A DNA stretch of 64,000 bases, from NCBI RefSeq assembly GCF_002591975.1, contig NZ_NVQE01000028.1, forward strand, positions 1 to 64,000. Direction: 5' to 3'. A program made the translations under genes and the position numbers. Below are positions 27,095 through 38,914 of the stretch, in pieces. Origin of the DNA: Mycobacterium neglectum. Its GTDB lineage: Bacteria; Actinomycetota; Actinomycetes; Mycobacteriales; Mycobacteriaceae. The notes beneath the pieces are model-generated. The model did no database searches. It was not told the DNA's origin and saw only the letters and a list, made by a program, of their open reading frames with translations. Each line of letters opens with the position of its first letter. Position 1 is the first letter of the stretch.

Positions 27095-27685
27095 GTGAGC
27101 CAGCTGTCCTTCTTTTCGGCCGAGTCGGTGCCCCCTGCCGTTGCCGACTTGACCGGGATACTCGCCGCACCGGGTCAGGTGGTGCTGGTGGGCTCGGGCT
27201 CGCAGGCCGGGGCGCGGCTGTCCGTCGTGGTCGAGCAGGTGTGGCGGGCCGAGGCGCTGGCTGAGATGATCGTCGAGGCTGGGTTGCAGCCCGAAATCGC
27301 CCGTACGGACGAGAACACCCCGCTGGTCCGCACCGCCGTGGACGCGCGCCTGGTCGCCATTGCGGGCGAGTGGACCCGTGGCGCGGTCAAGACGGTGCCG
27401 CCGCAGTGGTTGCCTGGCCCCAGGGAATTGCGTGCCTGGACGCTGGCGTCAGGCACCCCTGAGGCCGATCGCTACCTGCTTGGTCTGGACCCGCACGCGC
27501 CCGACACGCATTCGCCGCTCGCGTCGGCGATGATGCGGGTCGGGATAGCCCCCACTCTGATCGGAACCAGAGGGTCTCGTCCAGCGCTTCGGATCAGCGG
27601 CCGCCGTCGGCTATCGCGCCTGGTAGAGAACGTGGGGGAACCACCGCTGAATGTGGACGCGTTCGCCCAGTGGCCCCGAATCTGA
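27095..27685 (+). CDS. Conserved actinobacterial protein of unknown function (Rv3647c-like)
   Basis: A 196-residue soluble protein beginning MSQLSFFSAESVPPAVADLTGIL. It is conserved in mycobacteria between cspA and topA. No catalytic motif is recognisable. Sequence marks are WTRGAVKTVPPQWLPGPRELRAW and LRISGRRRLSRLVENVGE near the basic C-terminus, which could bind nucleic acid. The GTG start at 27095 matches the conserved N-terminus. Confidence 0.82.
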   Translation: MSQLSFFSAESVPPAVADLTGILAAPGQVVLVGSGSQAGARLSVVVEQVWRAEALAEMIVEAGLQPEIARTDENTPLVRTAVDARLVAIAGEWTRGAVKTVPPQWLPGPRELRAWTLASGTPEADRYLLGLDPHAPDTHSPLASAMMRVGIAPTLIGTRGSRPALRISGRRRLSRLVENVGEPPLNVDAFAQWPRI

Positions 27686-27820
27686 GGCCTGCCAACCGGA
27701 GGGTCAGTTTGCGTCGACTCGCGCAGAATGCGAAATTGTCAGTTGCCGACGGGGCCATACTGCACGTTCAGTGCGGCATTGGGCCCTCCAGGCAGCGAAA
27801 GAAGTGGAGCAAAGGCACAG

Positions 27821-30613
<2,793 letters not shown>

Positions 30614-30614
30614 C

Positions 30615-32234
30615 CTACCGCGGCGCGTCGCTGGACGCCTCACGCTTGGCCCGGACCTCCTCCGGTGACGCCAGGTTCAGCGGTCTCGCCAGTTGAGTCG
30701 GTGCCACGCGCCCGCGCAGCTCGACGATCTCGCCTACGTCCCAGCACAGCGCCTCCGCGTCGAGCGCACCGCTGACCGCGATGGCCGACGCAAGCACGTG
30801 GCCCGGCTCCAGCTTGGCCAATTCGGTCAGCCGCGCTGCCTCGTTGACCGGGTCGCCGATCACGGTGTACTCGAAACGGGCCAGCGCGCCGATGTGGCCG
30901 GCGATCGCGCGGCCGGCTGACACCCCGATCCCGAACTCGGTCTGGCCCAGCACCTTCAGCACCTCGTCGTGGAGCTCACGCGAAGCCGCAAGCGCGGCCC
31001 CGCAGGCGTCGGGGTGCTCGATCGGTGCACCGAAGATCGCCAGTGCCGCGTCACCCTGAAACTTGTTGACGAACCCGCCATGGCGGTTCACGGTGTCGAC
31101 GACCACCCGGAAGAAGTCGTTGAGGAGGTTGACCACTTCGCCGGCGGGCATGGTCGCCGCCAGCTGAGTCGAACCGACGAGGTCCACGAAGAGCACGGCG
31201 ACGTCGCGTTCCTGCCCGCCGAGTTCGGTGCCGCGCTCGAGCGCCCGCCTGGCGACGTCCTCTCCGACGTAGCGACCGAACAGGTCGCGCAGCCGCTGAC
31301 GCTCGGCGAGGTCGCGGACCATGTCGTTGAAGCCCGCCTGGAGCAGGCCAAGCTCGCTGGCGTCATAGATCTGCATGTGGGCGTTGTAGTTGCCGCGCTG
31401 CACCTCGCCCAGCGCCCAGCGCAACTGGCGCAGCGGGTCGGCGATCGACATGGCCACCAGCACCGTGCCGAACAGACCGATGATCAACGCGGCGATGGCC
31501 AGCAGCAGGATCGGTGTTGTCAGCTTGTCGGCGGGCGCGGTGAGGACCTCGAACTTGCTGGCCACCAGCGCCAGCACGATCGCGAGGATGGGCACGCCGG
31601 TGGACAGCACCCACGTCATCACCTGGCGCTGGATCACCCCGGGAGCGCGGAAGTTCTCGGGCACACCACCGCGCAGAGCAGCCACGGCGACGGGCCGCAG
31701 CACCCGCTCAGACTGCAGATACCCGATGATCGCTGTCGCGGTGGCGCCGAGACCGCTGGCGACGGCGACGACGGGCGCCGACTTACTGGCCACCGGCCAG
31801 CTGGCCACGATGAACACCACCGACCCGAGCAACCAGTTCGCGACGTTGATCATCGTGCGGTAGTAGGGCATCTTCAGCGCGCGCACGCGGGCCAGCTCGG
31901 TGACGGCCGGGTCGCTTTCGGTGAGCAAGGTGTCTCGGCGCTGCCAGCGGATCACCGGGATCAGCAGCCGGAGGCTCAGGTACGACGCGGTCGTGAACGA
32001 GATGAACAGGAAGCCCAGGAAGACCGCCAGATTGAACGCGGGTAGGTCCTGCAGCTGGATGCGGTCCTCGGGCGGCAAACCGAAGCGCAGAAAACTCAGG
32101 ACCAGCAGGGCGCCGATGATGTCGGCCTGCAACATCCCGAGGGTGAACACCGGCCACGGCGTACGCGCGACCCAGCGGACGAATGCGCCGATTCGCCTGA
32201 TGGGTACGGCCTTGGAGATGGCCCCAGTGGTCAC
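30615..32234 (-). CDS. Class III adenylate cyclase with six membrane segments and HAMP domain (Rv3645-like)
   Basis: Membrane cyclase of 539 residues that makes cAMP. Six hydrophobic segments (about residues 20-290) are followed by a HAMP domain (SIADPLRQLRWALGEVQRGNYN) and a catalytic domain. The metal-binding segments are VLFVDLVGSTQLA and KFQGDAALAIFGAP, and IGDPVNEAARL holds the transition-state residues. GTG 32234 gives VTTGAISKAVPIRR, like M. tuberculosis Rv3645, which makes most cAMP there and affects lipid-related toxicity (recalled). The crp gene in this window is a plausible downstream sensor. The start has no clear ribosome site. Confidence 0.92.
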   Translation of the reverse strand: MTTGAISKAVPIRRIGAFVRWVARTPWPVFTLGMLQADIIGALLVLSFLRFGLPPEDRIQLQDLPAFNLAVFLGFLFISFTTASYLSLRLLIPVIRWQRRDTLLTESDPAVTELARVRALKMPYYRTMINVANWLLGSVVFIVASWPVASKSAPVVAVASGLGATATAIIGYLQSERVLRPVAVAALRGGVPENFRAPGVIQRQVMTWVLSTGVPILAIVLALVASKFEVLTAPADKLTTPILLLAIAALIIGLFGTVLVAMSIADPLRQLRWALGEVQRGNYNAHMQIYDASELGLLQAGFNDMVRDLAERQRLRDLFGRYVGEDVARRALERGTELGGQERDVAVLFVDLVGSTQLAATMPAGEVVNLLNDFFRVVVDTVNRHGGFVNKFQGDAALAIFGAPIEHPDACGAALAASRELHDEVLKVLGQTEFGIGVSAGRAIAGHIGALARFEYTVIGDPVNEAARLTELAKLEPGHVLASAIAVSGALDAEALCWDVGEIVELRGRVAPTQLARPLNLASPEEVRAKREASSDAPR

Positions 32235-32326
32235 TGGACAACCGTATCGGTCGGCAAGGACGGGAAAAGGCGCAAACGAGCCCTGTGGGACGGACGTGTC
32301 GCTTCGCAGCACTACTGTTATCTGCG

Positions 32327-33535
32327 ATGACCGGTGTCTTTTCGCGTCTGGTGGGTCAGCACGCAGTAGAAGCCGAGTTGGTGGCCGCCGCGCGGGCTGC
32401 CCGCGGTGATTCGGCTCACAATGGGCTCGCGACGGGCACCATGACACACGCGTGGCTGATCACCGGGCCGCCGGGGTCGGGCCGATCGGTTGCCGCGCTG
32501 TGCTTTGCCGCCGCGTTGCAGTGCACCAGCGACGGCGTCCCGGGCTGCGGAGAGTGCCGCGCGTGCTTGACGGCCATGGCCGGCACCCACGCCGACGTGC
32601 GGCGGATCGTTCCAGAGGGCCTGTCGATCGGCGTGGACGAGATGCGCGGCATCGTGCAGATCGCGTCGCGGCGGCCGGGGACCGGACGCTGGCAGGTGGT
32701 GCTGATCGAGGACGCCGACCGGCTGACCGAGGGCGCGGCGAATGCGCTGCTCAAGGTGGTCGAAGAGCCGCCGCCGTCGACGGTGTTCCTGCTCTGCGCA
32801 CCGTCGGTGGACCCCGAGGACATCGCGATCACGCTGAGGTCGCGCTGCCGGCATGTGGCGCTGGTGACGCCGCCGGTGGACGCCATCGCCCAGGTACTGA
32901 TCGACACCGACGGGCTTGCCGAGCAGGACGCCCGCTGGGCGGCGTCGGTCAGCGGCGGCCATGTCGGCAGGGCGCGGCGGCTGGCGGTCGACGAGGAGGC
33001 GCGTGAGCGCCGGAAGCGAGCCCTGGCATTGGCGCGCGATGCCGCAACCCCATCGCGGGCCTACGCCGCCGCAGAGGAACTGGTGGCCGCGGCCGAGGCG
33101 GAGGCGGTGTCGTTGACGGTCGACCGCAACGAGGTCGAGGCGGAGGAGTTGCGCACCGCACTGGGTGCCGGTGGCACCGGCAAGGGCACCGCGGGCACGA
33201 TGCGTGGTGCGTCCGGTGCACTCAAAGATCTTGAACGACGGCAGAAGTCGCGCAAGACGCGCGCATCGCGCGACGCGCTCGACCGAGCACTGATCGACCT
33301 CGCCACCTACTTCCGGGATGCGCTGCTGGTGTCCTCGGGCGCGGGCGACATCCAACCCAACCACCCGGATATGGCGGAGAAGGTCGCCGCGATGGCCGCG
33401 CACGCGCCGCCGGACAAGCTGTTGCGCTGCATCGAGGCGGTTCTGCAGTGCCGGGAGGCGCTGGACATGAACGTGAAGCCGAAGTTCGCGGTCGACGCGA
33501 TGGTCGCCACGGTGGGGCAGGCCCTGCGCGACTGA
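32327..33535 (+). CDS. holB: DNA polymerase III delta-prime subunit (HolB-like)
   Basis: Clamp-loader subunit of 402 residues, homologous to Rv3644c. AAA+ fold with a Walker A-like GPPGSGRS (Lys replaced by Arg, so it probably does not hydrolyse ATP, as known for delta-prime). The zinc module has four cysteines (C in ALQCTSDGVPGCGECRACL). Sensor segments are VVLIEDADRLTEGAANALLKV and RSRC. ATG 32327 gives MTGVFSRLVGQ, the family start; the ORF to 32285 is rejected. Confidence 0.94.
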   Translation: MTGVFSRLVGQHAVEAELVAAARAARGDSAHNGLATGTMTHAWLITGPPGSGRSVAALCFAAALQCTSDGVPGCGECRACLTAMAGTHADVRRIVPEGLSIGVDEMRGIVQIASRRPGTGRWQVVLIEDADRLTEGAANALLKVVEEPPPSTVFLLCAPSVDPEDIAITLRSRCRHVALVTPPVDAIAQVLIDTDGLAEQDARWAASVSGGHVGRARRLAVDEEARERRKRALALARDAATPSRAYAAAEELVAAAEAEAVSLTVDRNEVEAEELRTALGAGGTGKGTAGTMRGASGALKDLERRQKSRKTRASRDALDRALIDLATYFRDALLVSSGAGDIQPNHPDMAEKVAAMAAHAPPDKLLRCIEAVLQCREALDMNVKPKFAVDAMVATVGQALRD

Positions 33536-33536
33536 C

Positions 33537-33566
33537 TTGGGCGCTCGGTGTGCCCTGTCGTAGACT
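33537..33566 (+). promoter_or_regulatory. Promoter of tRNA-Thr
   Basis: -35 TTGGGC (33537-33542), 18-base spacer and -10 TAGACT (33561-33566). The -35 box begins right after the holB stop. Transcription would start near 33573, about 16 bases before the tRNA. Confidence 0.55.
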
Positions 33567-33588
33567 CGTCCCGCCCCAAAAGGGCGCG

Positions 33589-33664
33589 GCCACCTTAGCT
33601 CAGTCGGTAGAGCGATTCACTCGTAATGAATAGGTCAGGAGTTCGATTCTCCTAGGTGGCTCCA
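33589..33664 (+). tRNA. tRNA-Thr, anticodon CGT
   Basis: The acceptor stem GCCACCT (33589-33595) pairs with AGGTGGC (33654-33660), then TCCA, so CCA is encoded. The D arm is GCTC...GAGC. The anticodon stem ATTCA/TGAAT holds loop CTCGTAA with anticodon CGT at 33622-33624. The T arm AGGAG-TTCGATT-CTCCT is complete. The position after holB is the same as thrV in M. tuberculosis. Confidence 0.97.
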
Positions 33665-33675
33665 CGCGTTGTGAC

Positions 33676-35460
33676 CTAGTTCGGCGCCACGAATCCAACG
33701 GGTCCCGACGCGATACACACCGATAGCGCCGCGGTGTTCGCCCGGACGTCGATCGCGTCGCCCGCGCCGGGTAGCCGGACGAAAACCCGGTTGAGTCCGG
33801 GGTGCACCGGCACCTTCACCTCGTCACCGTCGGTCAGCGACATCATCAGCGATCCATCGCTGTTGGCCAGGTAATTGATCTCCGCGGTCCAGTCGGCCGG
33901 CAACAGTGGACCGTCCAGCGGCATCCGCACGGGGAAGTCCGGCTGGACTAGATAGCCACATTGCGGAGCGGGGCCTTCGACGATGCTGCGTACCCACGTG
34001 ACCTTCGCGTCGACCAACCGTCCGGTGCTGTCCAGCATGCGCAAGTCAGTTGTGGCCGAGGCGAATTCGGGCCTGCTTCGCAGCAATGCGAACATGTGGC
34101 TGGCCCGGTTCTCGGGACCGACCACTCGCTGCAGCACCATCGGGTCGACCTCCTGGTCGAGCATCGAAGCGTTGGACTCCTGCGCTGCGGTGGCCAGTCC
34201 CGCCACGGCATTGTGCAGGTACGGTTGAGCCGGGTTGTCGCGCCAACTGGTCATGAAGGTCGCGGTCGAGTATAGGCTGCTGGCCATGAACGCCGTTGTG
34301 GCGACGACGATTACGGCTGTCCTGGCGTGTGATGCATCCAGCCATCGCGATCCCTCGCGGTTGGGCGCGCACAGGCCGACGGCCGCCAGTAGCGCCAGCA
34401 CGACCACCAGGTCGGGGAGATAGCGCAGCGTCTGTGCCAACTCGAGCGCGGTGTACTGCGACGAGCGCATCAGATAGATCGGGATCTGGCACGCCACCGC
34501 GTAGCCGACGGCGACGAACCACACCGCACCGATGCGCCGTTTGCGAACCACGGTCACCGCGATCACGGCCGCCAATGCCACCCAGCCCGAAATCATGACA
34601 GTCAGCGGCGGCGTCCCCCACGGCGAGGCGGGCGCCCACCGTTGCCAGTCCCACGGCCCACCAACGAGTCCGGGCACGATGCCGTGCGTCACCGACCGGG
34701 CGAGCAGATCCCACGTCATCGACCAGTCCAGGCTCCACCGCTTCTGATCGACGACAGCGAGGTAGACAACGATCCACGCGGCCGTCACAGCCAGCGACGC
34801 AACCCACAGCCGAACCCCGCGGCGCCACACCGTCGTCGGCGAACCCGCGCCGGTGACATGGGCCAGCAGCGCGGCGACCGCGAACGCGACGAACGGAATG
34901 ACGGCCGCCTTTTCGAAGAACAGCAGGCCGCCGACGAACACCAGCAGACCCGTTACGGCGTAGCGCTGATTGCCGGTGCGCACCAGTAGTACAGCGTCCC
35001 CGCACACCCACGCCAGCGCTGTCAGCATGGGCAGCGAATTCAACGCCGCGGCCCACCACGCGAAACCCGGCACAGCCATCGGGGTGAACAGCGCAAAGGT
35101 CAGCGGGATGAGCAACACGGGCCGCCAGCCCAGAATCACGTGCAGTGCCCGCAGCAGTGCCAGAGACGCCAACAATTGCAGCACGATCAGGCTGATTGCC
35201 GGTAAAAGCCATTGCAGCGGCGCAAGCCGCGTGATCCCGCCGGCGACCAGGAACGCGGCGGGCATGACGTGGCCGTCGTGATCGTCGAACAGATACCCCG
35301 CCGACAGCAGGTTCTGGGTACCCGCCCGGCCGATCAATATCAGGTCGTCCCAGTAGAAGTAGCCGTTGAAGGCGAGCACCGCCCGGACGACGAGCTGCAC
35401 CGCGATGAGTGCGGCAGCGGTGCGCGCGACCCAGCCGACCTGACCCGTGGACCGTTTCAC
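33676..35460 (-). CDS. Polytopic membrane protein, GT-C-like (Rv3635-like)
   Basis: A 594-residue membrane protein with about 11 membrane segments up to residue 405 and an exported C-terminal domain with beta character. The first external loop has FYWDDLILIGRAG, an acidic pair where GT-C glycosyltransferases carry the catalytic Asp. This suggests a lipid-linked-sugar transferase, but only weakly. GTG 35460 overlaps the galE stop (GTGA) and gives the length of Rv3635 (591). Coupling to galE supports a sugar-related role in the envelope. Confidence 0.85.
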   Translation of the reverse strand: MKRSTGQVGWVARTAAALIAVQLVVRAVLAFNGYFYWDDLILIGRAGTQNLLSAGYLFDDHDGHVMPAAFLVAGGITRLAPLQWLLPAISLIVLQLLASLALLRALHVILGWRPVLLIPLTFALFTPMAVPGFAWWAAALNSLPMLTALAWVCGDAVLLVRTGNQRYAVTGLLVFVGGLLFFEKAAVIPFVAFAVAALLAHVTGAGSPTTVWRRGVRLWVASLAVTAAWIVVYLAVVDQKRWSLDWSMTWDLLARSVTHGIVPGLVGGPWDWQRWAPASPWGTPPLTVMISGWVALAAVIAVTVVRKRRIGAVWFVAVGYAVACQIPIYLMRSSQYTALELAQTLRYLPDLVVVLALLAAVGLCAPNREGSRWLDASHARTAVIVVATTAFMASSLYSTATFMTSWRDNPAQPYLHNAVAGLATAAQESNASMLDQEVDPMVLQRVVGPENRASHMFALLRSRPEFASATTDLRMLDSTGRLVDAKVTWVRSIVEGPAPQCGYLVQPDFPVRMPLDGPLLPADWTAEINYLANSDGSLMMSLTDGDEVKVPVHPGLNRVFVRLPGAGDAIDVRANTAALSVCIASGPVGFVAPN

Positions 35461-36434
35461 GCGGGATACTGGTCGCCGGCTTGGCTCCGCGCCGCCCACG
35501 CGGACGCCACCATCTCGCCGAGCGAGTGGCGCATCTGCCAGTCCAGGTCGCGCCGCGCCAAATCGCCGGACGCGACGATGCGTGCCGGGTCCCCCGGCCG
35601 CCGGGGTTTGATCGCCGGTTCGAAGGCGATGCCGGTTGCTTTCCGGATCGCCGTCATGATCTCTCGCACGGACGTGCCGTCGCCGCTACCGAGGTTGTAG
35701 ATGGGCTCGACGGACTGGCCGGCATTCAGCCGCTGCGCGGCGGCAACGTGCGCCAGCGCCAGATCGGCAACGTGGATGTAGTCGCGCACACACGTGCCGT
35801 CCGGTGTCGGATAGTCGTCACCGTTGATCTGCGGGGTCTCACCGCGGTACAGCATGTCGAAGACCAAGGGGAACAAGTTGTGCGGACTGGCGTCGAACAG
35901 CTCCGCCGATCCCGAGCCCACCACATTGAAGTAGCGCAGGCTGGTGTGCTTGAGGCCGGATGCGCGTCCGACGTCGCGCAGGAGCCATTCGCCGATCAGC
36001 TTGGTCTCGCCGTATGGCGACTCCGGTCCGTTCGGGGTGTCCTCGGTGACGACGTCGACGTCCGGTGTGCCGAAGGTGGCCGCGCTTGACGAGAACACCA
36101 TCTTGTCGACGCCCTCGGCGTCCATCGCTTTGAGTAACGCCACCATCGCCGAGACGTTCTGTTCATAGGTGTGTAGGGGCCGACGGACAGACACCCCGGC
36201 GTACTTGAACCCGGCGATGTGAATGACACCGTCGACGTTGTGGTCTCGCAGCGTGTGTGCGACGAGGTCACCGTCCAGCAGCGTGCCGCGCACAAACGGC
36301 ACCGACGTGGGGACGAACTGCTCGAGCCCGGATGAAAGGTCGTCGATCACAACCACCGGGAGGTCAGCCTCCAGCAGGGCTCGGACCACGTGAGAACCGA
36401 TGTAGCCGGCCCCGCCCGTCACCATCCACGTCAT
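35457..36434 (-). CDS. galE: UDP-glucose 4-epimerase
   Basis: NAD-dependent short-chain dehydrogenase/reductase that interconverts UDP-glucose and UDP-galactose, 325 residues. The nucleotide site is VTGGAGYIGSH, and the active site has SSSAA and YGETK (Tyr/Lys). RYFNVVGSG and GDDYPTPDGTCVRDYIHV are GalE signatures. The sequence looks like classic GalE and differs from what I remember of Rv3634c at the corresponding place in M. tuberculosis. UDP-galactose feeds galactan synthesis. It is coupled to the membrane protein downstream. Confidence 0.92.
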   Translation of the reverse strand: MTWMVTGGAGYIGSHVVRALLEADLPVVVIDDLSSGLEQFVPTSVPFVRGTLLDGDLVAHTLRDHNVDGVIHIAGFKYAGVSVRRPLHTYEQNVSAMVALLKAMDAEGVDKMVFSSSAATFGTPDVDVVTEDTPNGPESPYGETKLIGEWLLRDVGRASGLKHTSLRYFNVVGSGSAELFDASPHNLFPLVFDMLYRGETPQINGDDYPTPDGTCVRDYIHVADLALAHVAAAQRLNAGQSVEPIYNLGSGDGTSVREIMTAIRKATGIAFEPAIKPRRPGDPARIVASGDLARRDLDWQMRHSLGEMVASAWAARSQAGDQYPA

Positions 36435-36497
36435 GTTGGAGCCGAGTCTAGAGAGCCATCACCACGGGCAACAAAGTCGCCTCCCAATAAAGATTGC

Positions 36498-36517
36498 GAG
36501 TACTCACTTTCTATTGT
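36498..36517 (+). promoter_or_regulatory. Palindrome and -10 box before the amidohydrolase gene
   Basis: GAGTACTC (36498-36505) is a perfect palindrome in the flank TGCGAGTACTCACT, suited to a TetR dimer. TATTGT (36512-36517) fits a -10 box and would start transcription near 36524, giving a 5-base leader. The TetR gene at the end of the same operon is the obvious candidate binder. Confidence 0.45.
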
Positions 36518-36528
36518 AGGCTCGCGAC

Positions 36529-38310
36529 ATGACCTATGACGTGATTGTTCGCAACGGCCTCTGGTTCGACGGGACCGGCGCGGCCCCGCAGGTCCGCTCG
36601 CTGGGCATCCGCGACGGCATCGTTGCCACCGTTTCGGCCACCCCCCTGGACGAGACGGGCTGCCTCGACGTGATCGATGCGGCGGGCAAGTGGATCCTGC
36701 CCGGATTCATCGATGTGCATACGCACTATGACGCCGAGGTGCTGCTCGATCCCGGCCTGCGCGAGTCGGTGCGGCACGGGGTCACCACGGTGCTGCTCGG
36801 AAACTGCTCGCTGTCGACGGTCTACGCCGACACCGATGACGCCGCCGATCTGTTCAGCCGCGTCGAGGCGGTGCCGCGCAGCTTCGTCCACGGGGCACTG
36901 GAAGCCAAGAGGACGTGGTCCGATCCGGCCTCCTACGTCCGTGCCATCGACGATCTGCCGCTCGGCCCGAATGTGGGCTCGATGCTGGGACATTCAGACC
37001 TTCGCACCAGTGTGCTCGGCCTGGACCGTGCGACGACCGAGGGTGTGAAGCCGACCCCGGCCGAACTGGACCGGATGATGGTGATGCTCGAGAAGGCGCT
37101 CGACGCAGGACTTCTCGGCCTGTCCGGCATGGACGCGCCCATCGACAAACTCGACGGCGATCGATACCGGTCGCGGGCGCTGCCTTCGACGTTCGCCACC
37201 TGGCGCGAGCGTCGAAAGCTGATCTCCGTCCTGCGCAAGCGCGGCCGAATTCTGCAGAGTGCGCCCAATACCAAGCGCCCGGCCTCCGCGCTCATGTTCT
37301 TCATCACCAGCAGCAAGTTGTTCGGCCGCCGTCCCGGTGTCCGGATGAGCCTGCTGGTATCGGCCGACGCGAAATCGGCGACCGGCGCCGTGCATGTGTT
37401 CGGTCCCGGCGTAAGGCTACTCAACAAGGTGCTCGACTCGCTGGTGCGCTTTCAGCACCTTCCGGTTCCGTTCGAGCTGTACTCCGACGGCATCGACCTG
37501 CCGGTCTTCGAGGAGTTCGGTGCCGGCACCGCGGCGTTGCATCTGCGGGACCAACTCGAGCGCAACGAACTGCTGGCAGACACCGACTACCGTCGCCGGT
37601 TTCGCAAGTCGTTCGACCGGAAGAAGCTGGGCCCGTCGTTGTGGCACCGCGACTTTCACGACGCGACGATCGTCGAGTGCCCCGACAAGAATCTGATCGG
37701 TAAGAGCTTCGGTCAGATCGCCGACGAGCGCGGGCTGCATCCGCTCGACGCATTCCTCGATGTGCTCGTCGAGAACGGCGAGCGCAACGTGCGGTGGACC
37801 ACGATCGTGGCCAATCACCGACCCAAGTATCTCGACAGGCTCGCCGCTGAACCGTCCATCCACATGGGGTTCTCCGATGCCGGCGCCCACCTTCGCAACA
37901 TGGCGTTCTACAACTTCTCGCTGCGGTTGCTCAAGCGGGTACGCGACGCCGAGCGTGCGGGCCGCCCCTTTCTGTCGACGCAGCGCGCGGTGCACCGGCT
38001 CACGGCGGAGGTCGCCGAATGGTTCGGCCTCGATGCGGGCACCCTGCGCGAGGGTGAGCGTGCCGACTTCGTCGTCATCGACCCTGAGCGCCTCGACGAA
38101 TCGGTCAACGGGTACCACGAAGCGACGGTCCCGTTCTACGGCGGGCTGAGCCGGATGGTCAACCGAAACGACTCCACTGTCGTGGCGACCGCGGTCAACG
38201 GTATGGTCGTGTTCCGCGACGGCGAGTTCTGTGAGGGTTACGCCACGACCGTCAAGTCGGGCCACTTCCTGCGCGCCGGCCAGTCGCAGCGCGCGAAAGC
38301 GCTTGCCTGA
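36529..38310 (+). CDS. Amidohydrolase of the N-acyl-D-amino-acid deacylase group
   Basis: Metal-dependent amidohydrolase of 593 residues, related to D-aminoacylases and D-hydantoinase-like enzymes. It begins YDVIVRNGLWFDGTG, typical of the group. The metal motif is FIDVHTHYDAEVLLDP. HGVTTVLLGNCS follows, and GFSDAGAH provides a late Asp ligand. The C-terminal composite barrel has ERADFVVIDPERL. True substrates in mycobacteria are not established. The gene is divergent from galE and one base before the tetR gene. Confidence 0.88.
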   Translation: MTYDVIVRNGLWFDGTGAAPQVRSLGIRDGIVATVSATPLDETGCLDVIDAAGKWILPGFIDVHTHYDAEVLLDPGLRESVRHGVTTVLLGNCSLSTVYADTDDAADLFSRVEAVPRSFVHGALEAKRTWSDPASYVRAIDDLPLGPNVGSMLGHSDLRTSVLGLDRATTEGVKPTPAELDRMMVMLEKALDAGLLGLSGMDAPIDKLDGDRYRSRALPSTFATWRERRKLISVLRKRGRILQSAPNTKRPASALMFFITSSKLFGRRPGVRMSLLVSADAKSATGAVHVFGPGVRLLNKVLDSLVRFQHLPVPFELYSDGIDLPVFEEFGAGTAALHLRDQLERNELLADTDYRRRFRKSFDRKKLGPSLWHRDFHDATIVECPDKNLIGKSFGQIADERGLHPLDAFLDVLVENGERNVRWTTIVANHRPKYLDRLAAEPSIHMGFSDAGAHLRNMAFYNFSLRLLKRVRDAERAGRPFLSTQRAVHRLTAEVAEWFGLDAGTLREGERADFVVIDPERLDESVNGYHEATVPFYGGLSRMVNRNDSTVVATAVNGMVVFRDGEFCEGYATTVKSGHFLRAGQSQRAKALA

Positions 38311-38311
38311 T

Positions 38312-38914
38312 ATGGCAAGGACTCAGCAGCAGCGTCGCGAGGAAACTATCGCACGGCTGCTCGACGCCAGCATCGACACCATCGTCGAAGTGGGGTATGC
38401 GCGGGCCTCGGCAGCGGTGATCGCCAGGCGTGCAAAGGTTTCCGATGGCGCGCTGTTTCGTCACTTCCCGACGATGGGTGACTTCATGGCGGCCACCGCG
38501 CAGGAAGTGATGCGGCGCCAGCTCGGCCTGTTCTCTAAGCGGGTCGCCGAGATTCCGGCCGACAGGCCCGCTCTGGAGGCCGCGCTGACAGTTCTGCGGG
38601 ACGTCACCGGTAACGCCACCAACACGGTGATGTACGAGTTGCTCGTTGCCGCGCGCACCGACGAAAAGTTGCGGGTCACATTGAAAGACGTACTCACCGA
38701 GTACGCCGCGAACATCTATGAGACGGCCAGGGCGCTCCCCGGCGCCGATCAGTTCGGTGACGACACCTTTGCCGCGCTGACGGCGATCCTCACGAACACC
38801 TTCGACGGCGCGGCGATCGTGCGTGCGGTGATGCCGCAGCCTGAGCTCGAGGACAAACGGATTGAATTGCTGACCGCGCTGCTCAGCGGTGTGTCACCGG
38901 CACAGGGCGGCTAG
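38312..38914 (+). CDS. TetR-family transcriptional regulator
   Basis: Repressor-type regulator of 200 residues. The N-terminal helix-turn-helix runs IARLLDASIDTIVEVGYARASAAVIARRAKVSDGALFRHF; the C-terminal part binds an unknown ligand. It starts one base after the amidohydrolase stop, so it probably controls that operon. The palindrome at 36498-36505 is a candidate site. Its stop overlaps the stop of the convergent flippase-like gene within CTAG (38911-38914). Confidence 0.9.
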   Translation: MARTQQQRREETIARLLDASIDTIVEVGYARASAAVIARRAKVSDGALFRHFPTMGDFMAATAQEVMRRQLGLFSKRVAEIPADRPALEAALTVLRDVTGNATNTVMYELLVAARTDEKLRVTLKDVLTEYAANIYETARALPGADQFGDDTFAALTAILTNTFDGAAIVRAVMPQPELEDKRIELLTALLSGVSPAQGG

